A DNA stretch of 64,000 bases from Cinnamomum chago (GCA_038049695.1 CP142455.1:30355501-30419500), one strand, 5' to 3'. Shown: positions 48,201 through 60,129, counted from the stretch's first letter. Notes: generated from the sequence alone by a model not told the origin. Made by a program: numbers and translations.

Positions 48201-48488
48201 TAGCACCGATTAAAGATAAAATGAGAGAAAATCGACTGAGATGGTTCGGCCATGTTAGAAGGCGCCCAACGGAGGCACCTGTTAAAAGGTGTAAAATCAT
48301 GGAGATTGCCAGGAGTAGGAGAGGGAGAGAGAGAGACCCAAGAGAAGTTGGAAAGAAACTATTAAACATGACATTGCCTACATGGATTTGACGGAGGACC
48401 TGACCCTAAACAGATTTGATTAGAGTCGTCAAATCCATATAGCCGACCCCACCTAGTGGAAAAAGGCTTGGTTTGGTTTGGTTTGGTT
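45296..48488 (+). mobile_element. RTE-type non-LTR retrotransposon (LINE), near full length
   Basis: It is inserted in the copia pol in opposite orientation. The flanks are an exact 20-bp duplication, tatagagatctcttcatttt, at 45276-45295 and 48489-48508. The 3' end is not poly-A but four to five tandem TTGGT units (48470-48488), as in plant RTE elements. The 5' part (catagccggtcccaagcccg, then ggaggagggttgtgcg) is the typical RTE leader. The length of 3.19 kb is that of a complete element, so it has little or no 5' truncation. Confidence 0.92.
45891..48430 (+). pseudogene. RTE LINE endonuclease-reverse transcriptase, inactivated
   Basis: One original ORF is visible in pieces: AP-type endonuclease (VISAYAP near 45894; GGDLNGHVGRD at about 46006), finger/palm reverse transcriptase ([61 protein letters not shown]) and the C-terminal zone (YGSECWAVK; RMLRWMYG; RENRLRWFGHVRRRP). 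Breaks: a one-base loss after VISAYAP near 45915; several in-frame stops, for instance 46656-46658 and TAG at 47193-47195; a frame change before 47297; a stop at 47783-47785. The second catalytic Asp of FADD is changed to Tyr (codon TAC at 47690-47692), so even a repaired frame would lack polymerase activity. Confidence 0.92.
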
Positions 48489-51400
48489 TATAGAGATCTC
48501 TTCATTTTTCGGTACTGGTGCCTCTTCAGGGGGCTTCCAAAGTCTCACCAGGGATTTCCATTATTCTAAAGAGAACGGACTTTGCCATAACCTCTTCAGG
48601 AGCATTATGTCCCTCTTCGGGAGGAACCTCTTCAAGAGCGTTACATCCCTCTTCAAGAGGATATGATGATGATTTCTCATTTCTCCTTTTCTGTGGAGCT
48701 GAGTCCTTTGAACCTATATGTCTGCCATGCTTCTAGCTTATCACAAATTCTTTTGCTGCCGTATTTTGACTTCATCCTACAGGGAAATTAATCATGGCAG
48801 GTGCATTCATAGCTGGCACATGTGACTTTGTCACTTTTCCTGCATCGTTAAATGCATCAGGTAATTTGTTTGCAATTTCTTGCAAGTGCACAATTCTCCG
48901 TACTTCATTCTCACATTGTGAAGTCCGGGGATCCAGATGAGACAAAGTGGAAGTATTCCATGTTAATTCTCGCCGTTCTTCAGGAACGGGTTGTTCTACA
49001 GGAACAATACGTTCTTCATGAATTATCTTATCTCCCCCTAACGGCGGGAAGATTGTCTCATCGAATTGACAATCGGGAAAACGAGCAGTGAAGACATCTC
49101 CTGTCTTTGGTTCTAGATATCGAATAATCGAAGGAGAGTCATAACCTACATATATTCCCAATCTACGTTGTAGTCCCATCGTAGTACACTTAGGAGGTGG
49201 TATTGGGACTTGAACTGTGCAACCAAACTTACGCAAGTGAGAAATATTGGGTTGATGTCCTGATATAAGTTGTGCAGGAGAATATTGATGATAGGCCATG
49301 GGCCGAAGTCGAATTAACATTGTTGCATGCAACACAACATGTCCCCAAGCAGTAACTGGTAATTTGAGCTGCATTAGTAGAGTCCTAGAAAAAAGTTGAA
49401 TGCACTTGATCATGGATTCAGCTAAGCCATTCTGGGTGTGGACATGGGGGACAGGATGTTCGACTACAATTCCTAGAGACAAACAAAAATCATAAAAAAT
49501 ATGTGATGTAAATTCGCCTAGATTATCAAGTCTTATAGACTTAATGGGATAATCAGGGAAGTGAGCCCTCAGTTTAATCATTTGAGTTAATAGGCGGGCA
49601 AATGCTACGTTCCTAGTTGAAAGTAGGTAAACATCCGACCAACGGGTGGAGGCATCGATCAAAACCATAAAATACTTAAAAGGTCCACTAGGGGGATTGA
49701 TGGGTCCACAAATATCACCTTGTATCTTTTGTAGAAAGGATGGGAATTCGGATGCAACTTTAGTAAGAAAGGGTCGGGTGATCAATTTCCCATTGTGAAC
49801 ATGGGATACATAAGTACCCACTAGGTATGGTCAATTGATGGTTCTCTAAGGAATGGCCAAAAGAGTTATCAATGATTTTTCTTAACATAGTAGCCCTAAG
49901 GTTACTTAACCTATCATGCCAAAGCTGTAAAGTCTTATGATCACTAAGCTTCGGGCTCGTCTTTGTTGTTTTGCTCATAACAGAATGTGATTCAACATTG
50001 GAGATTGTCGTGTAATATAACTCTGAGGAGAGTGCACTTAGTTTTTCTAGTATTTGCTTCTGGCTTCCAATACTAGTAACGATGCATAAGTATTCCTTAT
50101 TACATTCACTTACAGTCTCAATGTGGTACCCATTCATTCTAATATCTTTAAAACTAATCAAGTTTCTTCAGAAACTTTTTGAGAACAAAGCATCTTTAAT
50201 GAATAGATGGGTTCCATTAGGTAACATCATATGGGCTCTTCTGGAGCCTTCAATTATCTGCACAGGTCCAGCTATGGTGGATACCTTTTGTGGAATGAAC
50301 ATCACTTCTGAGAAAAAATTCTAATTTTTTAGAATGGTGTGTGTTGTGGCACTATCTACGAAACAAAGATCATAACTATGCAATCACATGATTAAAATAA
50401 TTAAAAAAATATTCACCATAAATTAGGACATTAATGAAGTTTTCTATCAAGAAAAGAAAAGTCTAAAGGAACATGCATCTCAAAGGAACTAATTTTTTTT
50501 TTTAAGTTTTTCATGGTTTTCTAGACCATGCCAGGGGGTGCCCCCCAAAAGATTATTAAATGCCTCATTTTCCAGATGTTGGTTATCTTCATCCTCAAAG
50601 ATGTCACGAGTCTCCAAGTTTGTAATGTTAATTGGAGGACTCTCTGATGTCATTATATCCCAATTCCAGCTTTCTAGATCATTTGTCTCTGCTGAATAGA
50701 CAGAGGCCCTGTATGCTTTGTATCGTTCCACCACTTCCTTTGGTGCACGACAAGTACGTGACCAATGCCCACTTCTTCCACATGTGTGGCATGTGTCATT
50801 AGGACGGTGGCAAGGATTTGCCGGTGGATTTTGGTTGTTCTTATGCTGAGGGCTAGACCACTTCTGGTGATTTTTGAATTTTGGTGGATGACATTTAAAA
50901 CCACCTCACCTAGAGGAGTTATGTCATCCACCTCTACTGGAGGATTTATGTTTTCCATTCCCCCTACATCTGCCTTTGTTTGAGCTAAGACTGGCATTTG
51001 CTTCCGAAACTGCCAAAGATCATGTTGGTCTGGAGTTATGATTTTTCATCAATACTATGGATTTCTGTTCAACGACTAGGAGGCATGAAATAAGCTATGA
51101 ATATTTGGAGAAATGTCGCTCTCGATACTGCTGCTGCAGGAGCACATTCGAGGCATGAAAAGTGGATAACGTTTTCTCCAACATTTGCTCCTCCGAAACC
51201 TTTTCACCACATAAGCTTAATTTGGAAACAATATTGAATAGAGTAGAGTTGTATTCAGATACTGTTTTATAATCTTGTAACCTCAGATTTAACCATTCAT
51301 TCCGGGCAGCTGGCAGTATGACCATTTTCTGGTGATCATACCTATCATTCAGGGATTTCCATAGGCCTGCTGGGTCTTCCTCAGTAAGGTATTCATGTTT

Positions 51401-51739
51401 GAGGTCGCCATGTACGTGGTGACGTAGGAAGCTGAGAGCTAACGCCTTTTCTTCTGGGGACATCTTGTTAACTTCCTTTATGGTCTCTCCCAATTTCTTG
51501 GATTGCAAGTGGATTTTAGCATCCAATTGCCAAGATAAATAATTATCCTCATTTATGTTAAGTGCTTTAAAGTCAAGTTGAACCAGATTTAACATCATGC
51601 AACAACTGTAATAAGACATATATGTAAAGTTAACCATATATATGTAGATAGTTAATAAAGTAAAGGGGAAAACAATGAAAAATTTAACATCAGAAATAAT
51701 TAAGGAAGGAATTTAAAAGAAATTGGCCAAAGAAAAGTT

Positions 51740-52190
51740 AGAACATCAGATTCACAACTTTGAGAAACAGAACTGCTGATTCTATCAAGACTTCAGGCTT
51801 AATTTAGAACTTCAAGTTCATAACTTTGAGAATCAGAACTGCTGGTTCTATCAAGACTTCATGCTTGATTTAGAACTTCAGGTTCATAACATATGGGATT
51901 AGAACTGCAGTTTCTATCAAATCTTTAGGTAGAACTTCTGGTTCTAATAAATGATCAGTACTTCTGGTTTTGTCAAAACTTCAGGCTTGAAGTAGAATTT
52001 CTAGTTCTAACAATTGATCAGAACTTCTGGTTCTGTCAAAACTTCAGGTTTGAAGTAGAACTTCTGGTTCTAACAATTGATCAAAACTTCTGGTTCTGTC
52101 AAAACTTCAGGTTTAATTTTATGGATATGACTCTGTAGGTTCATATCAATATTTCAATAGATCAGTGAATTTCAGGTTCAAATTTAGAAC
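51740..52190 (-). repeat. Tandem repeats in the copia leader
   Basis: A motif of the type gaacttctggttctrtcaaaacttcagg is repeated at least seven times, with a higher-order unit of about 62 bp (gaagtagaacttctggttc, taacaattgatca) that is nearly exact in the last two to three copies (51960-52110). It lies between the 5' LTR and gag of the copia element, where a leader with packaging or translation signals is expected. No coding frame was found. Confidence 0.8.
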
Positions 52191-52880
52191 TTCTGGTTTC
52201 ATTCATAGTATTAATAAATCTAAATTAAAAGAGAAAAAAAATCGTATAAGACGATGAACAGTAACCAAACACTATAATTACAATAAACATGTATCACAAA
52301 CTAATTTTATGCATTCTAATAGATTGGATTTAAACTATGGTTTGGATACCACTTACCGAATCGCAATCTAGGAAAAAATTTCTAACCGTTGAAATGTTGA
52401 CTTGTTACGTCTATTAAGTAATGCTTTTCGCCTCTAATCCGTAGAACCAAACCGTTCGTCGATCGAAGATAAGATGAATAAATTATGGCTTGACTACAAA
52501 CATAAAACAAACTAAACTCGTTGATGCGCATAAACCAAGATGAAAAAACAATTTGTTGACGTGCGCAGACAACAAAGGAGACCTAAGCAAAAATCAAGTC
52601 TTTTGGGATTATGCACGCAAACCGAGTGTTAGTTTGAAAAATATAAAAAAATTGTCTGAGGCTTTGCACGGAAAACTAAGGCTTTAGTGTTTGAAACCAA
52701 GGTGCTTGTGCACGCTTCTCGAGGCTTTAGTGTTTGAAGGAGGAAAAAAAATGGTGCAAAACACGAAAACAAACCAAGTGCAAAAAACAAAAATACACAG
52801 TTTTGACTCCTTGGATTGTGCACGCAAACCGAGAGGAGAAAACCAAAGCAAACGGAAAAACTAAAAAAAAAACCTACGCA

Positions 52881-52898
52881 CGGTTCGTGCTGATAACA
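52881..52898 (-). promoter_or_regulatory. Primer-binding-site region of the copia element
   Basis: Directly next to the 5' LTR the minus strand reads TGTTATCAGCACGAACCG. It partly resembles the initiator-Met type site (TGGTATCAGAGC) but with changes; the ATCAGCACGA form suggests a variant or another tRNA. The position is certain; the tRNA is not. Confidence 0.55.
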
Positions 52899-53095
52899 TG
52901 TTATAAAAAGGAGAGAGACCAAGAGAGAATATTAGAGGGAGATGAGAGAGAGTTTTCTATTATCTCATTATGTGTTACAAATACAACGGTAGAGATGCCT
53001 ATTTATAGGCAAAGTAAGCCTAAAAAAGTGGAAACCTAAATGTAACCCTAACTCATCTCAAGTGGGCATCCACCCAAGATCCATATCTTATAACA
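52899..53095 (-). repeat. 5' LTR of the copia element
   Basis: It is 197 bp and nearly identical to 43085-43279, including the inverted TGTTATAA ends. It is followed on the plus strand by the target duplication GTCGC. Confidence 0.93.
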
Positions 53096-53100
53096 GTCGC

Positions 53101-53520
53101 ATATTTTAGCATTTATAATTTTCGTTTCCTTTGGGTAGGAGGCAGGGGTTTTGATGGGCTGGACGAAGAAACATCCACACCCAGCCTGACTTCGATACGG
53201 TAGCCCCAAGCTTAGCCAAGCCCGAATTGGGCCCTAACTAGGTGTCCCAAGCCCAGCCCGCCTCAGCAACATGATGCCCGAACCCAGACCATGTTAGGTA
53301 TATAATTTAAAAGCTGGATAGTTTACAATGTATTGAGGGTAGCTTAAATGGTTTTGTCATTTTTTACTAACACCATTATTATATTTGGGTCGGGCTAGGC
53401 TTCAGGCTCTCTACAATTGAATCCAACATTTACCATGTATTAAACGGGCCTAAATTAAAAAATTGAGCCCAACCCTAATACTATGATAGAATGACCAAGC
53501 CCAAGCTCAACCCATGTTAA
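53101..53520. other. Intergenic stretch before the RLP relic
   Basis: No gene is seen. There are GC-richer phrases (cccaagcttagccaagcccg, cccaagcccagcccgcctc) typical of degenerate hAT/MITE-like sequence, and a gggtcgggctaggcttcagg near 53391 that is roughly inverted to them, so a decayed fold-back element is possible. Confidence 0.3.
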
Positions 53521-54780
53521 GAGAAATTAGCCTTGCTTCAATTCAAGAATGGGTTTTTAATAGTGCATGGCGACTATAATTATTATTCGAGGCTCGAGTC
53601 TTGGAATTCACCCAACTTGAGTATATGGACCTTTCATCAAATAATTTCAGCGGTACAATTCCTTCATTCTATGGAGCTACACTCCAACATCTCATTCATC
53701 TCGATTTATATAATAATTCACTTGAGGGATCTATCATGTCATCTATGTTTTCTCACCCAGCATTGCGATGCTTGTCTCTCTCTTACAACAAATTTAGTTG
53801 TTACCTTCCCGACTCTCATAATAAATCATCTTTGGTGCCAAAGGAGATCTTCTTGAATAACAACAAATTGCAAGGGATAATTCCTAGCCTAGTCTCTGAA
53901 CTCACGAAGCTATAACCTCTTTCTCGATCTAACAATAACTTCAATGGCATTGTATCACTAGATATGTTCAATAACTTCAAGAACTTCTCAGATCTCAACC
54001 ATTTAGACAATAGCGTGATAGTCAGTCATTAATAGTAATAGTAGTCCCCACCTGCTCCCCTCATTTCAAATGTATGATTTGTGTTTATGTTCATGCAACA
54101 TCAGTGAATTTCCAAAATTACGTCAAAATCTCAATCAACTACGTTATTTGGATCTATCGATAAACAAAATACATGGTGAAATACCCACAAGGATTTGGGA
54201 GGTAGGAAATGGAAGTTTGCAACAACTTAAACTTTCTAACGACTTCTTGGAGATTTTTGAGCAGCCATTACTTGAATCAAGTAGTTTAAGAATTGTCTAC
54301 CTTCATTCCAACAAATTGCAAGGGTCACTTCCAATCCTGCCACATCAAGTCTTCTTTCGTGAATACTCAAACAAGAGTCTCTCCTCCATCACTCCAGCTA
54401 ATATAAAATTCACTTTCACTCAGTGCCTTTTTCTTTCAAGTAATAATATTAGAGGAGAAAGTCCTTTATCAATTTGTAAAGCACTCTTCTTTGAAGTCTT
54501 TGATCTGTCTAGAAATAACTTCAGTGAAAAAAATTCCTACTTGTCTTAGTAATAGTCAATTGCAAAACATTGGAGGTTATAGACCTTGGAAACAATCGTC
54601 TAAATGATACATTCTCATTCTGGTTTTATAGTTTATTAGATTTATTTATTTTGATCTTGCAATCCAACATATTTCATGCTCCTAGTTCCCATTCCCATGC
54701 TAAAAACTCCGTATTCCAATTTTTGCAGATCTTTGACAATTTTTCCAATTCTTTTGTGAGTATTGTTCTTGATAGGAAAG
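53521..54780 (+). pseudogene. RLP paralogue relic, internally deleted and truncated
   Basis: The left part (LALLQFKNGFLI, RLESWN) matches the N-terminal cap of the intact receptor-like gene at 39582. At about 53605 it jumps to TQLEYMDLSSNNFSGTIPS, which matches the intact gene near 40703, so about 0.88 kb is lost and the frame changes. After that come LRRs with a stop at 53914, more stops near 54030, CNISEFPKLRQNLNQLRYLD, GEIPTRIWEVGNGSL and LHSNKLQGSLPILP, a break near 54548, then VIDLGNNRLNDTFSFW. The match ends near 54780, before the island domain, where Tat-type retroelement DNA begins. It was probably a tandem duplicate of the 39582 gene, later separated by the 10-kb insertion nest. Confidence 0.92.
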
Positions 54781-57061
54781 TTGTGTGGCCTGACAACCAT
54801 TGGGCCCACGCTAGATCGAGCCCGACGGTGTGCTACGGATGAACTCCTAACAAGTTTTGATCTGCTTGAGTCAGATAAGGATCAAACTCTTAGTGGTAGA
54901 GTTTGGATCAGGTTTAGACTCTCGATTTGACAGAATTCTCATGCTGGTAAGGAGATGTGGGATTCTAGAAGGGGTAGAGTCCATAGTAGTCGTAACTCTT
55001 ATGGATTGCTCTATAAGGGAGACGGGAACCCTTATTTGATCATCCAGTAGATCTTAGAGTATTCACAGGATTTATTTCACACTGGAACGCATAAGGTTCT
55101 CCGAGAGTTTGGTTGGGGAAAGCCAAGTAGTCGCTTTGTAACTCTTGCCAAGCATTTAAGGCACGGCCTATAAAAGAAACAAAGAAGGAGACTGAGCTTG
55201 CACCAAGAAGGAAAGCACTGGCAGAACCTTTTGAACCAATGAGGAAACCTATCACTTTCTAGACTTCTCCCTCTCACTGACGAAGAAGATGAATTGCAAA
55301 TCTCGAATTGCATTCAAATCTTCAGAGTAGGACGACTTCCTCTTTTGGACTCAGAGGACTCAGAAGATGAAAACTGGTACCTCCTACAATGCCACCGCTT
55401 GTGGATGATGATGATTATCAAGACAGTGGTCAGGAATCAGTTCCTGATGAAGAGGAATACCTCTCAGACGAGATATTGAATGAGAATGACCTTATCACCG
55501 ATCCCTTCTTCTATTGAGAGAACATCTCGGAGATAGAAGTTCAACTTTACAATCCAAGGCTCCTTGAACCTGGTAGCTACCCGGTAGACCTTCCTTCATT
55601 CCCTATGCCTCCAGAAATTCATCTGGATCCTTTACCAATCGTGGATGATAGTGAGCCTTGTCGTCAGGTACCTACAAATGCACCCACAGTACAAGACACT
55701 TCTAACTTGCCAATACCGGTGGGATCGAAGGCTGGTCAAAATATATAGTGACTCAAAGAAGGAGTGTCAACCATTAAATAGGACACCCCTAACAAACAAA
55801 TAATGACTCCAGTGGCCCTTCTACCCTGATGATCTCCACATCAAAAGTCGAGGGTGATCGACAGAATACCCTATCAAAAGATATACTGGTTATCAAAAAC
55901 AATGATACGTCCTCAGGATCCAATGGTAATCGTCATGCGGGGTTTGAAGAAGCTCCTGATATTGTGCCGATCAGTTCCTCAGACTCGTTCATCACAGAGA
56001 CGCATGAGGTCATCACCTTGGAAGATGAACTAATAGATTCTGGGGGTGAACCCAAGGTGACGTCATGTCATGTGGCCGCTGGCATAAAAGAAGAAACTAC
56101 TACATCCTCTCCACATGCAGAAGTTGAAGACTTAGTCGAAGGAATGGGAAATCTTGGCTATTCAAAGAAGCACTGCGAGTGGCCTTAGGTCCAAAAGGAA
56201 TTATAAAGTCAATTATGAAAGACCTGCATCTGCTCCTTCTACTCCCCCTTCTGTTTCTCCTTCACTTATAGTCCCCACGGGCAAGATGTAAATACTGGAA
56301 ATGTAAATGCCGATGTTAATGAAAGGCCAATAGAGCCACTTAAGTATAACCTTGTCGAGCATCTTAAACGCATACATGCACGATTGCACATCCTTGATTT
56401 GTTACAGATGTCAAAGGAAACTCGAGATAGTTTCATCAGGACACTACAAGCGCTAGATCCTAATAATCAAATGCATGTGGCTCAAGTGTATCAAATAGAG
56501 AAGAAGCATCAAGTAGCTAAGTTCAAAAGACCTCAAAGCAATGTGAAGAGTGTTACTCTATCCAGAATGCTTCCTAAGCTATTTTTCCTTCTCTAAGGAA
56601 GATATGTTGCGGGGCAATATCAATCATACAAGGCCTCTATATTTCACGGCGTATACCAAAGAGATGCCAACTCCCAAGGTACAAGTGGATCCAGGGTCGG
56701 CTCTTAATCTTATTACCATCACGATGTTGCAAGAATTGGGGGTGCCGCCAAACAAACTCACCAGCACCAATATTGTGATTCAAGGGTATGATGGTAAAAT
56801 TCAAAAGCCTATTGGGAAGATCTAAATCAAATTCCAGCTTGGAAGCTTGACTTCTAAAGTTACTCTACACGTCATCAATACTTGAGCTTGCTATAACATC
56901 TTGCTTGGAAGAAGATGGTTGCACGATTACACCGTTGTGCCTTCTACCCTCCATCAGTGTTTCAAATATATTGATGACTGTGGAAAAGTAAATTGTGTCT
57001 TCGCCAATATTGAAAAGCCTTTCAAAGGAAAGGAGGTTTACTTTACTGATGCGGCTATGTA
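54781..57061 (+). pseudogene. Tat-lineage Ty3/gypsy fragment (gag end and protease)
   Basis: The right half matches the region before and including the protease of Tat/Ogre/Retand-type elements: HLKRIHARLHILDLLQMSKE (about 56360-56420), RPLYFTAYTKEMPTPK, VDPGSALNLITITMLQELG (about 56685), then VVPSTLHQCFKYIDDCGKV (about 56936). The catalytic motif reads D-P-G. Frames change and stops occur (56596, 56823, 56883, 57060). The left half (55170-55780) holds acidic, Pro-rich frames (SDEILNENDLITDPFF; PSFPMPPEIHLDPLP) that fit the variable part of such elements but are not diagnostic. A CTATAAAAG at 55168 could be an LTR promoter. No reverse transcriptase is present, so the element is truncated on the right. 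Confidence 0.75.
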
Positions 57062-57525
57062 TTGAAAGTCCTTGATCCTTAACCCTAGAGAGGGGGTGAA
57101 TAGGGTGAGCTACAACTTAGTGGCCAAATAGACCAATTTTAAAACTTCTTTAAATTAACTTAGTCACTTGTGGTGATAATAAGACTAAATGCAAAAAGCT
57201 AACTAAAACAATCACTATAGGAATCTCCATAACACAAGGATTTATAGTGGTTCGGCCTCAATGCCTACGTCCTCTACCGGCTTGTGATCCAACACCCCCA
57301 TCGGATTTCCACTATTTATGCTTTTCCAAGAGGCTAAGAAATGACCTTTACAGAGATGTTTTTCAAGGCTTAACAACCTATACACTATGCTTTACTAGGC
57401 TAAACAATAACCTCTTAGGTTTCTAGGTTTACCCCCAACCTTTACAAGAAGATTTTATCTCAATAGACTATGCCTCAATAAGCATAAGATGTGATACAAG
57501 TGAATACATATGAATGCCTCTTAAC
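57062..57525. other. LTR-like scrap between Tat and Athila elements
   Basis: The phrases cctagagagggggtgaatag and ttatagtggttcggcctc, then cctacgtcctctaccgg, are common in LTRs of plant copia elements of the SIRE/Maximus type. No complete LTR boundaries are seen. The Athila element begins at 57526, so this scrap was its target. Confidence 0.4.
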
Positions 57526-58588
57526 TGACCGTCTTAAAATAGGGTTGTAAATATAAATTATTCCCCGCTACTATCTCTGCTTGAAAAAGCAAAGATGTTA
57601 ACTGAGTATCGTATCCACTGGGACAAAAAGGCTAAGTTGTGTTGTTTCCTAAATTCCTAAACTAATCCTAATAGAAAACAAAGTTCTGATTCTTAAACTA
57701 ATCCTATTATAAAATGAAGTGTTGAGTTGAATGGTTGTAATTCCTTAATTAACATATTAAAAGACAAGGTTTTGATCTAATCAGAGAAAAGTCTTAGGGT
57801 ATGAATCCACCTTAGCCTCGTGCAATGGCGAATTATAAATTCAGGGTTTCACTATCAATGCTTTCAAAACTCGTTTTGGTTACAAACCTTCACAGAGTCA
57901 ACAAATAAGGGGTGCGGGTTTAGATCTGGGCATAACTTATCTATAGGGCATAGATTATCCTAGCTTTAACTCCACACACATTTAAGCACCATATTATATG
58001 ACTTGGTATTCCAAACTACAAGAATAAAATACCAAAAAGAGATCTTGCATTAACAAACAAAATCCAACAATAAATAACATCAATGTCATATAATCAAATC
58101 ATTTAAAATAAAACTCTAGAACCTATACATCACCATAAACCCAAAACTAGGGCTTCATCACAACCCTATGATGGAGATTTAGTTACTCATGGAAGACGAT
58201 TGGCGAAGAATCTCTGACAAAATCCCCATTGACGCTCTTCCAAAGCTCCAAAACCAGCCTCCAGAACTTCTCCCCCTGATGTTAATTGCTTTCAAATGAG
58301 ATTAGGTATCATATTTATAGAGTTTTGGCCCCAAAAATCTCGTCAAAACATGCTTGAGGCGGTCATCCATCCGGTCCGGGCGTTTGGATGCCCGGAGCCA
58401 GTAAGCTCCGGTTAATTGGATTTTCGGCATTTTTCCCAATTTCTTCCTTTTTTGCACCAATTTCTTCCCAATGCTTCTAGGGACCTGTAAACATAAAAAT
58501 AACATAATTAGACTAATTAATCTCATCGAAGTGTATATCGAAGTTTAAACTGAGGGGCCTAAATGGTACATTTTAGGCTCTCATCACA
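57526..58588 (-). repeat. 3' LTR of the Athila-like element
   Basis: It is about 1063 bp. The minus strand runs TGTGATGAGAGCC (or TGATGAGAGCC, two bases shorter) to GACGGTCA. It aligns along its length with 62999-64000. A minus-strand CTATAAATATG (58310-58320) is a likely TATA box. Compared with the right LTR it lacks about 47-50 bp near 58375 (see findings). Confidence 0.9.
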
Positions 58589-58600
58589 CCCCCAACTTAC
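58589..58600 (-). promoter_or_regulatory. Polypurine tract of the Athila-like element
   Basis: The minus strand reads GTAAGTTGGGGG just before the LTR start, a purine-rich tract of the kind found in Athila elements. Confidence 0.75.
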
Positions 58601-60129
58601 ACTTTGCTAGACCTTGAGCAAAGCTAAAACAAAATGAAAGGCTAACTAAGGCCACTTTCATAGGGAGCACAGCTGCACTTAGCATGTGCAGCAAGCCTTT
58701 AAACCTCTAAGTTCCCCCTAGAGGACGAGTTATAGTCTCGTGAGGGTTTACAGTGAATCTACCCACAAAATTCGTAAAATATAGAAGAAAAATATGGAGT
58801 ATTTTCCACCAAGGTATCTACAAACACCGGATATTCATGATTATGGGGTTTCAATATAGATCTCAAATGTGGTTCACAAATCCTATCTTTTGGTCAGAAA
58901 TCCTCAAAATCATGCTGGAAAAATTGATCGTGCACGGTGGAAATTGTGTATATATATAGACACAGTAGAGCATAAAACGATCCACTAAAAATTTCCGTGA
59001 AAACACATTTTTTTCTTTCAAAATTTTGGGCCACCTAACCTCAGTAAAAGTTAACATGATTCCTCTCAAGGCATTTGTGGTGGCTTTCACACTATTGTTT
59101 TTCAAAGGACGTGACAACACTATTTTGATCTCTTTTATTATTATTATTATTATTATTTTTACCAAAGAAATGACTGTGCAATGCCCAGGTCCCTTAAGCT
59201 TTCTAATTAACCCATGTAACGAGCATTCAGCCAATGACTCCCAAAACAGATGTCTTTAGGGCACTAGGTATGACAATACTCCTATGGGCTTACTGGCTCG
59301 GGTTAAAAAGGCTACGAACCGAAACTAGTCACAAAACTTTTTTTTTTTAATATGGTCCCCAACAATAGGCAACCCTTTCCATATGCCCGAATTAATTCAC
59401 CGATTTGTGGATAAATTCACTCAGTTGAACCAGGATATTGTATGACCGAGGGTCGGCTTTCCATCATAATTGTTTGGAAGTTCTCACTAGTATGGAAATC
59501 ATAGTTTCACATTTCAAATTTTCTATATAATACGTGTTAAGTGAGAGATCAATAATTCAACAATTTCTCAAAAACTCTTTCCTAAAACAAGATAGTGAGC
59601 CTTTTTTTTTTTTTACAAAAAAAATTCCAAAAATCAGGGTATCTTCGTTTCATAAAAACCCAGTTAGAAATCTCCCGAAAGACTTACAAAAAAATAAAAA
59701 TTGCAAAAACTCTTTTTTTAATTAAATCGAAACTAAAGGAAAAGAACTTCAACTAAAAAGAACTAAAAAATGCTAAAGACTACCCCTAGACTACCCCAAA
59801 AGTTAATACCCCCACCCCCAACTTAACCTAACATTGTCCACAATGAGAAGCACAAAATAAAAGATAAAAGACAAGGAAAGTAAAGGAAAAGGAGGGATAT
59901 CACCTAGGTACCGCTTAACAAAAAGTGGAATGGAGGAAAACGGGGAGGACATCCCCCAACTCAGACCAAAGTACCTGCGGAATGTTAACGGCAAGCATAA
60001 CAAACAAAATAAAAAAAACTACGAAGTACAAACCAAACTGGCAAAAAGACATGACTCAGCACTTCCTTCATGTCTACCTCCTCCAGGTTAGGAACTAAAA
60101 ACCTCTGAATATCTCGAGAAAGTGTAAAA
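58601..60129 (-). other. Non-coding 3' internal region, pol absent
   Basis: This is where pol would be expected to precede the 3' untranslated part, but only the untranslated part is present. It matches the corresponding region of the left Athila-like element (about 7020-7700). It has an (ATT)n tract at 59137-59158 and several poly-T or poly-A runs. Frames here have no recognisable product. Confidence 0.65.

Larger units (their letters stand above)
43682..51637 (-). pseudogene. Ty1/copia gag-pol, frameshifted and split by a LINE
   Basis: Domains on the minus strand: gag (51637-51095; NEDNYLSWQLDAKIHLQ, LWKSLNDRYDHQK), zinc knuckle CHTCGRSGHWSRTC (about 50790-50749; CX2CX4HX4C), protease FVDSATTHTI (about 50360), GAG-pre-integrase (LWHDRLSNLRATMLRKIIDN), integrase core (49821 on; GDICGP, RLDNLGEF, NGLAESMIK keep D, D, E), reverse transcriptase (45299-44401; VYVDDINLIG keeps Y-V-D-D; LRRSLYSLKPSGRMWYDRL) and RNase H (44382-43682; TRPDIVFSVNLLARYSSAPT, SSNHADILVLYEASRE). 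Pieces lie in all three frames with in-frame stops, so it cannot make a complete polyprotein. The LINE sits between the integrase C-terminal part and the reverse transcriptase. Confidence 0.92.
43085..53095 (-). mobile_element. Full-length Ty1/copia retrotransposon with nested LINE
   Basis: It is bounded by two direct LTRs (195 and 197 bp) with TG...CA ends and flanked by a perfect 5-bp duplication GTCGC (43080-43084 and 53096-53100). On the minus strand the order is 5' LTR, primer-site region, repeat-rich leader, gag, protease, integrase, reverse transcriptase, RNase H, polypurine tract, 3' LTR, which is the copia order. Without the LINE (45296-48488 and one target copy) it would be about 6.8 kb. 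By eye the LTRs differ by about seven substitutions and one 2-base indel, so the insertion is not recent. Confidence 0.93.

Noticed and set aside
51740-52190. Possible CRISPR-like array
   Set aside because: Repeats are imperfect, spacers are themselves repeats, and it lies in the leader of a plant copia element.
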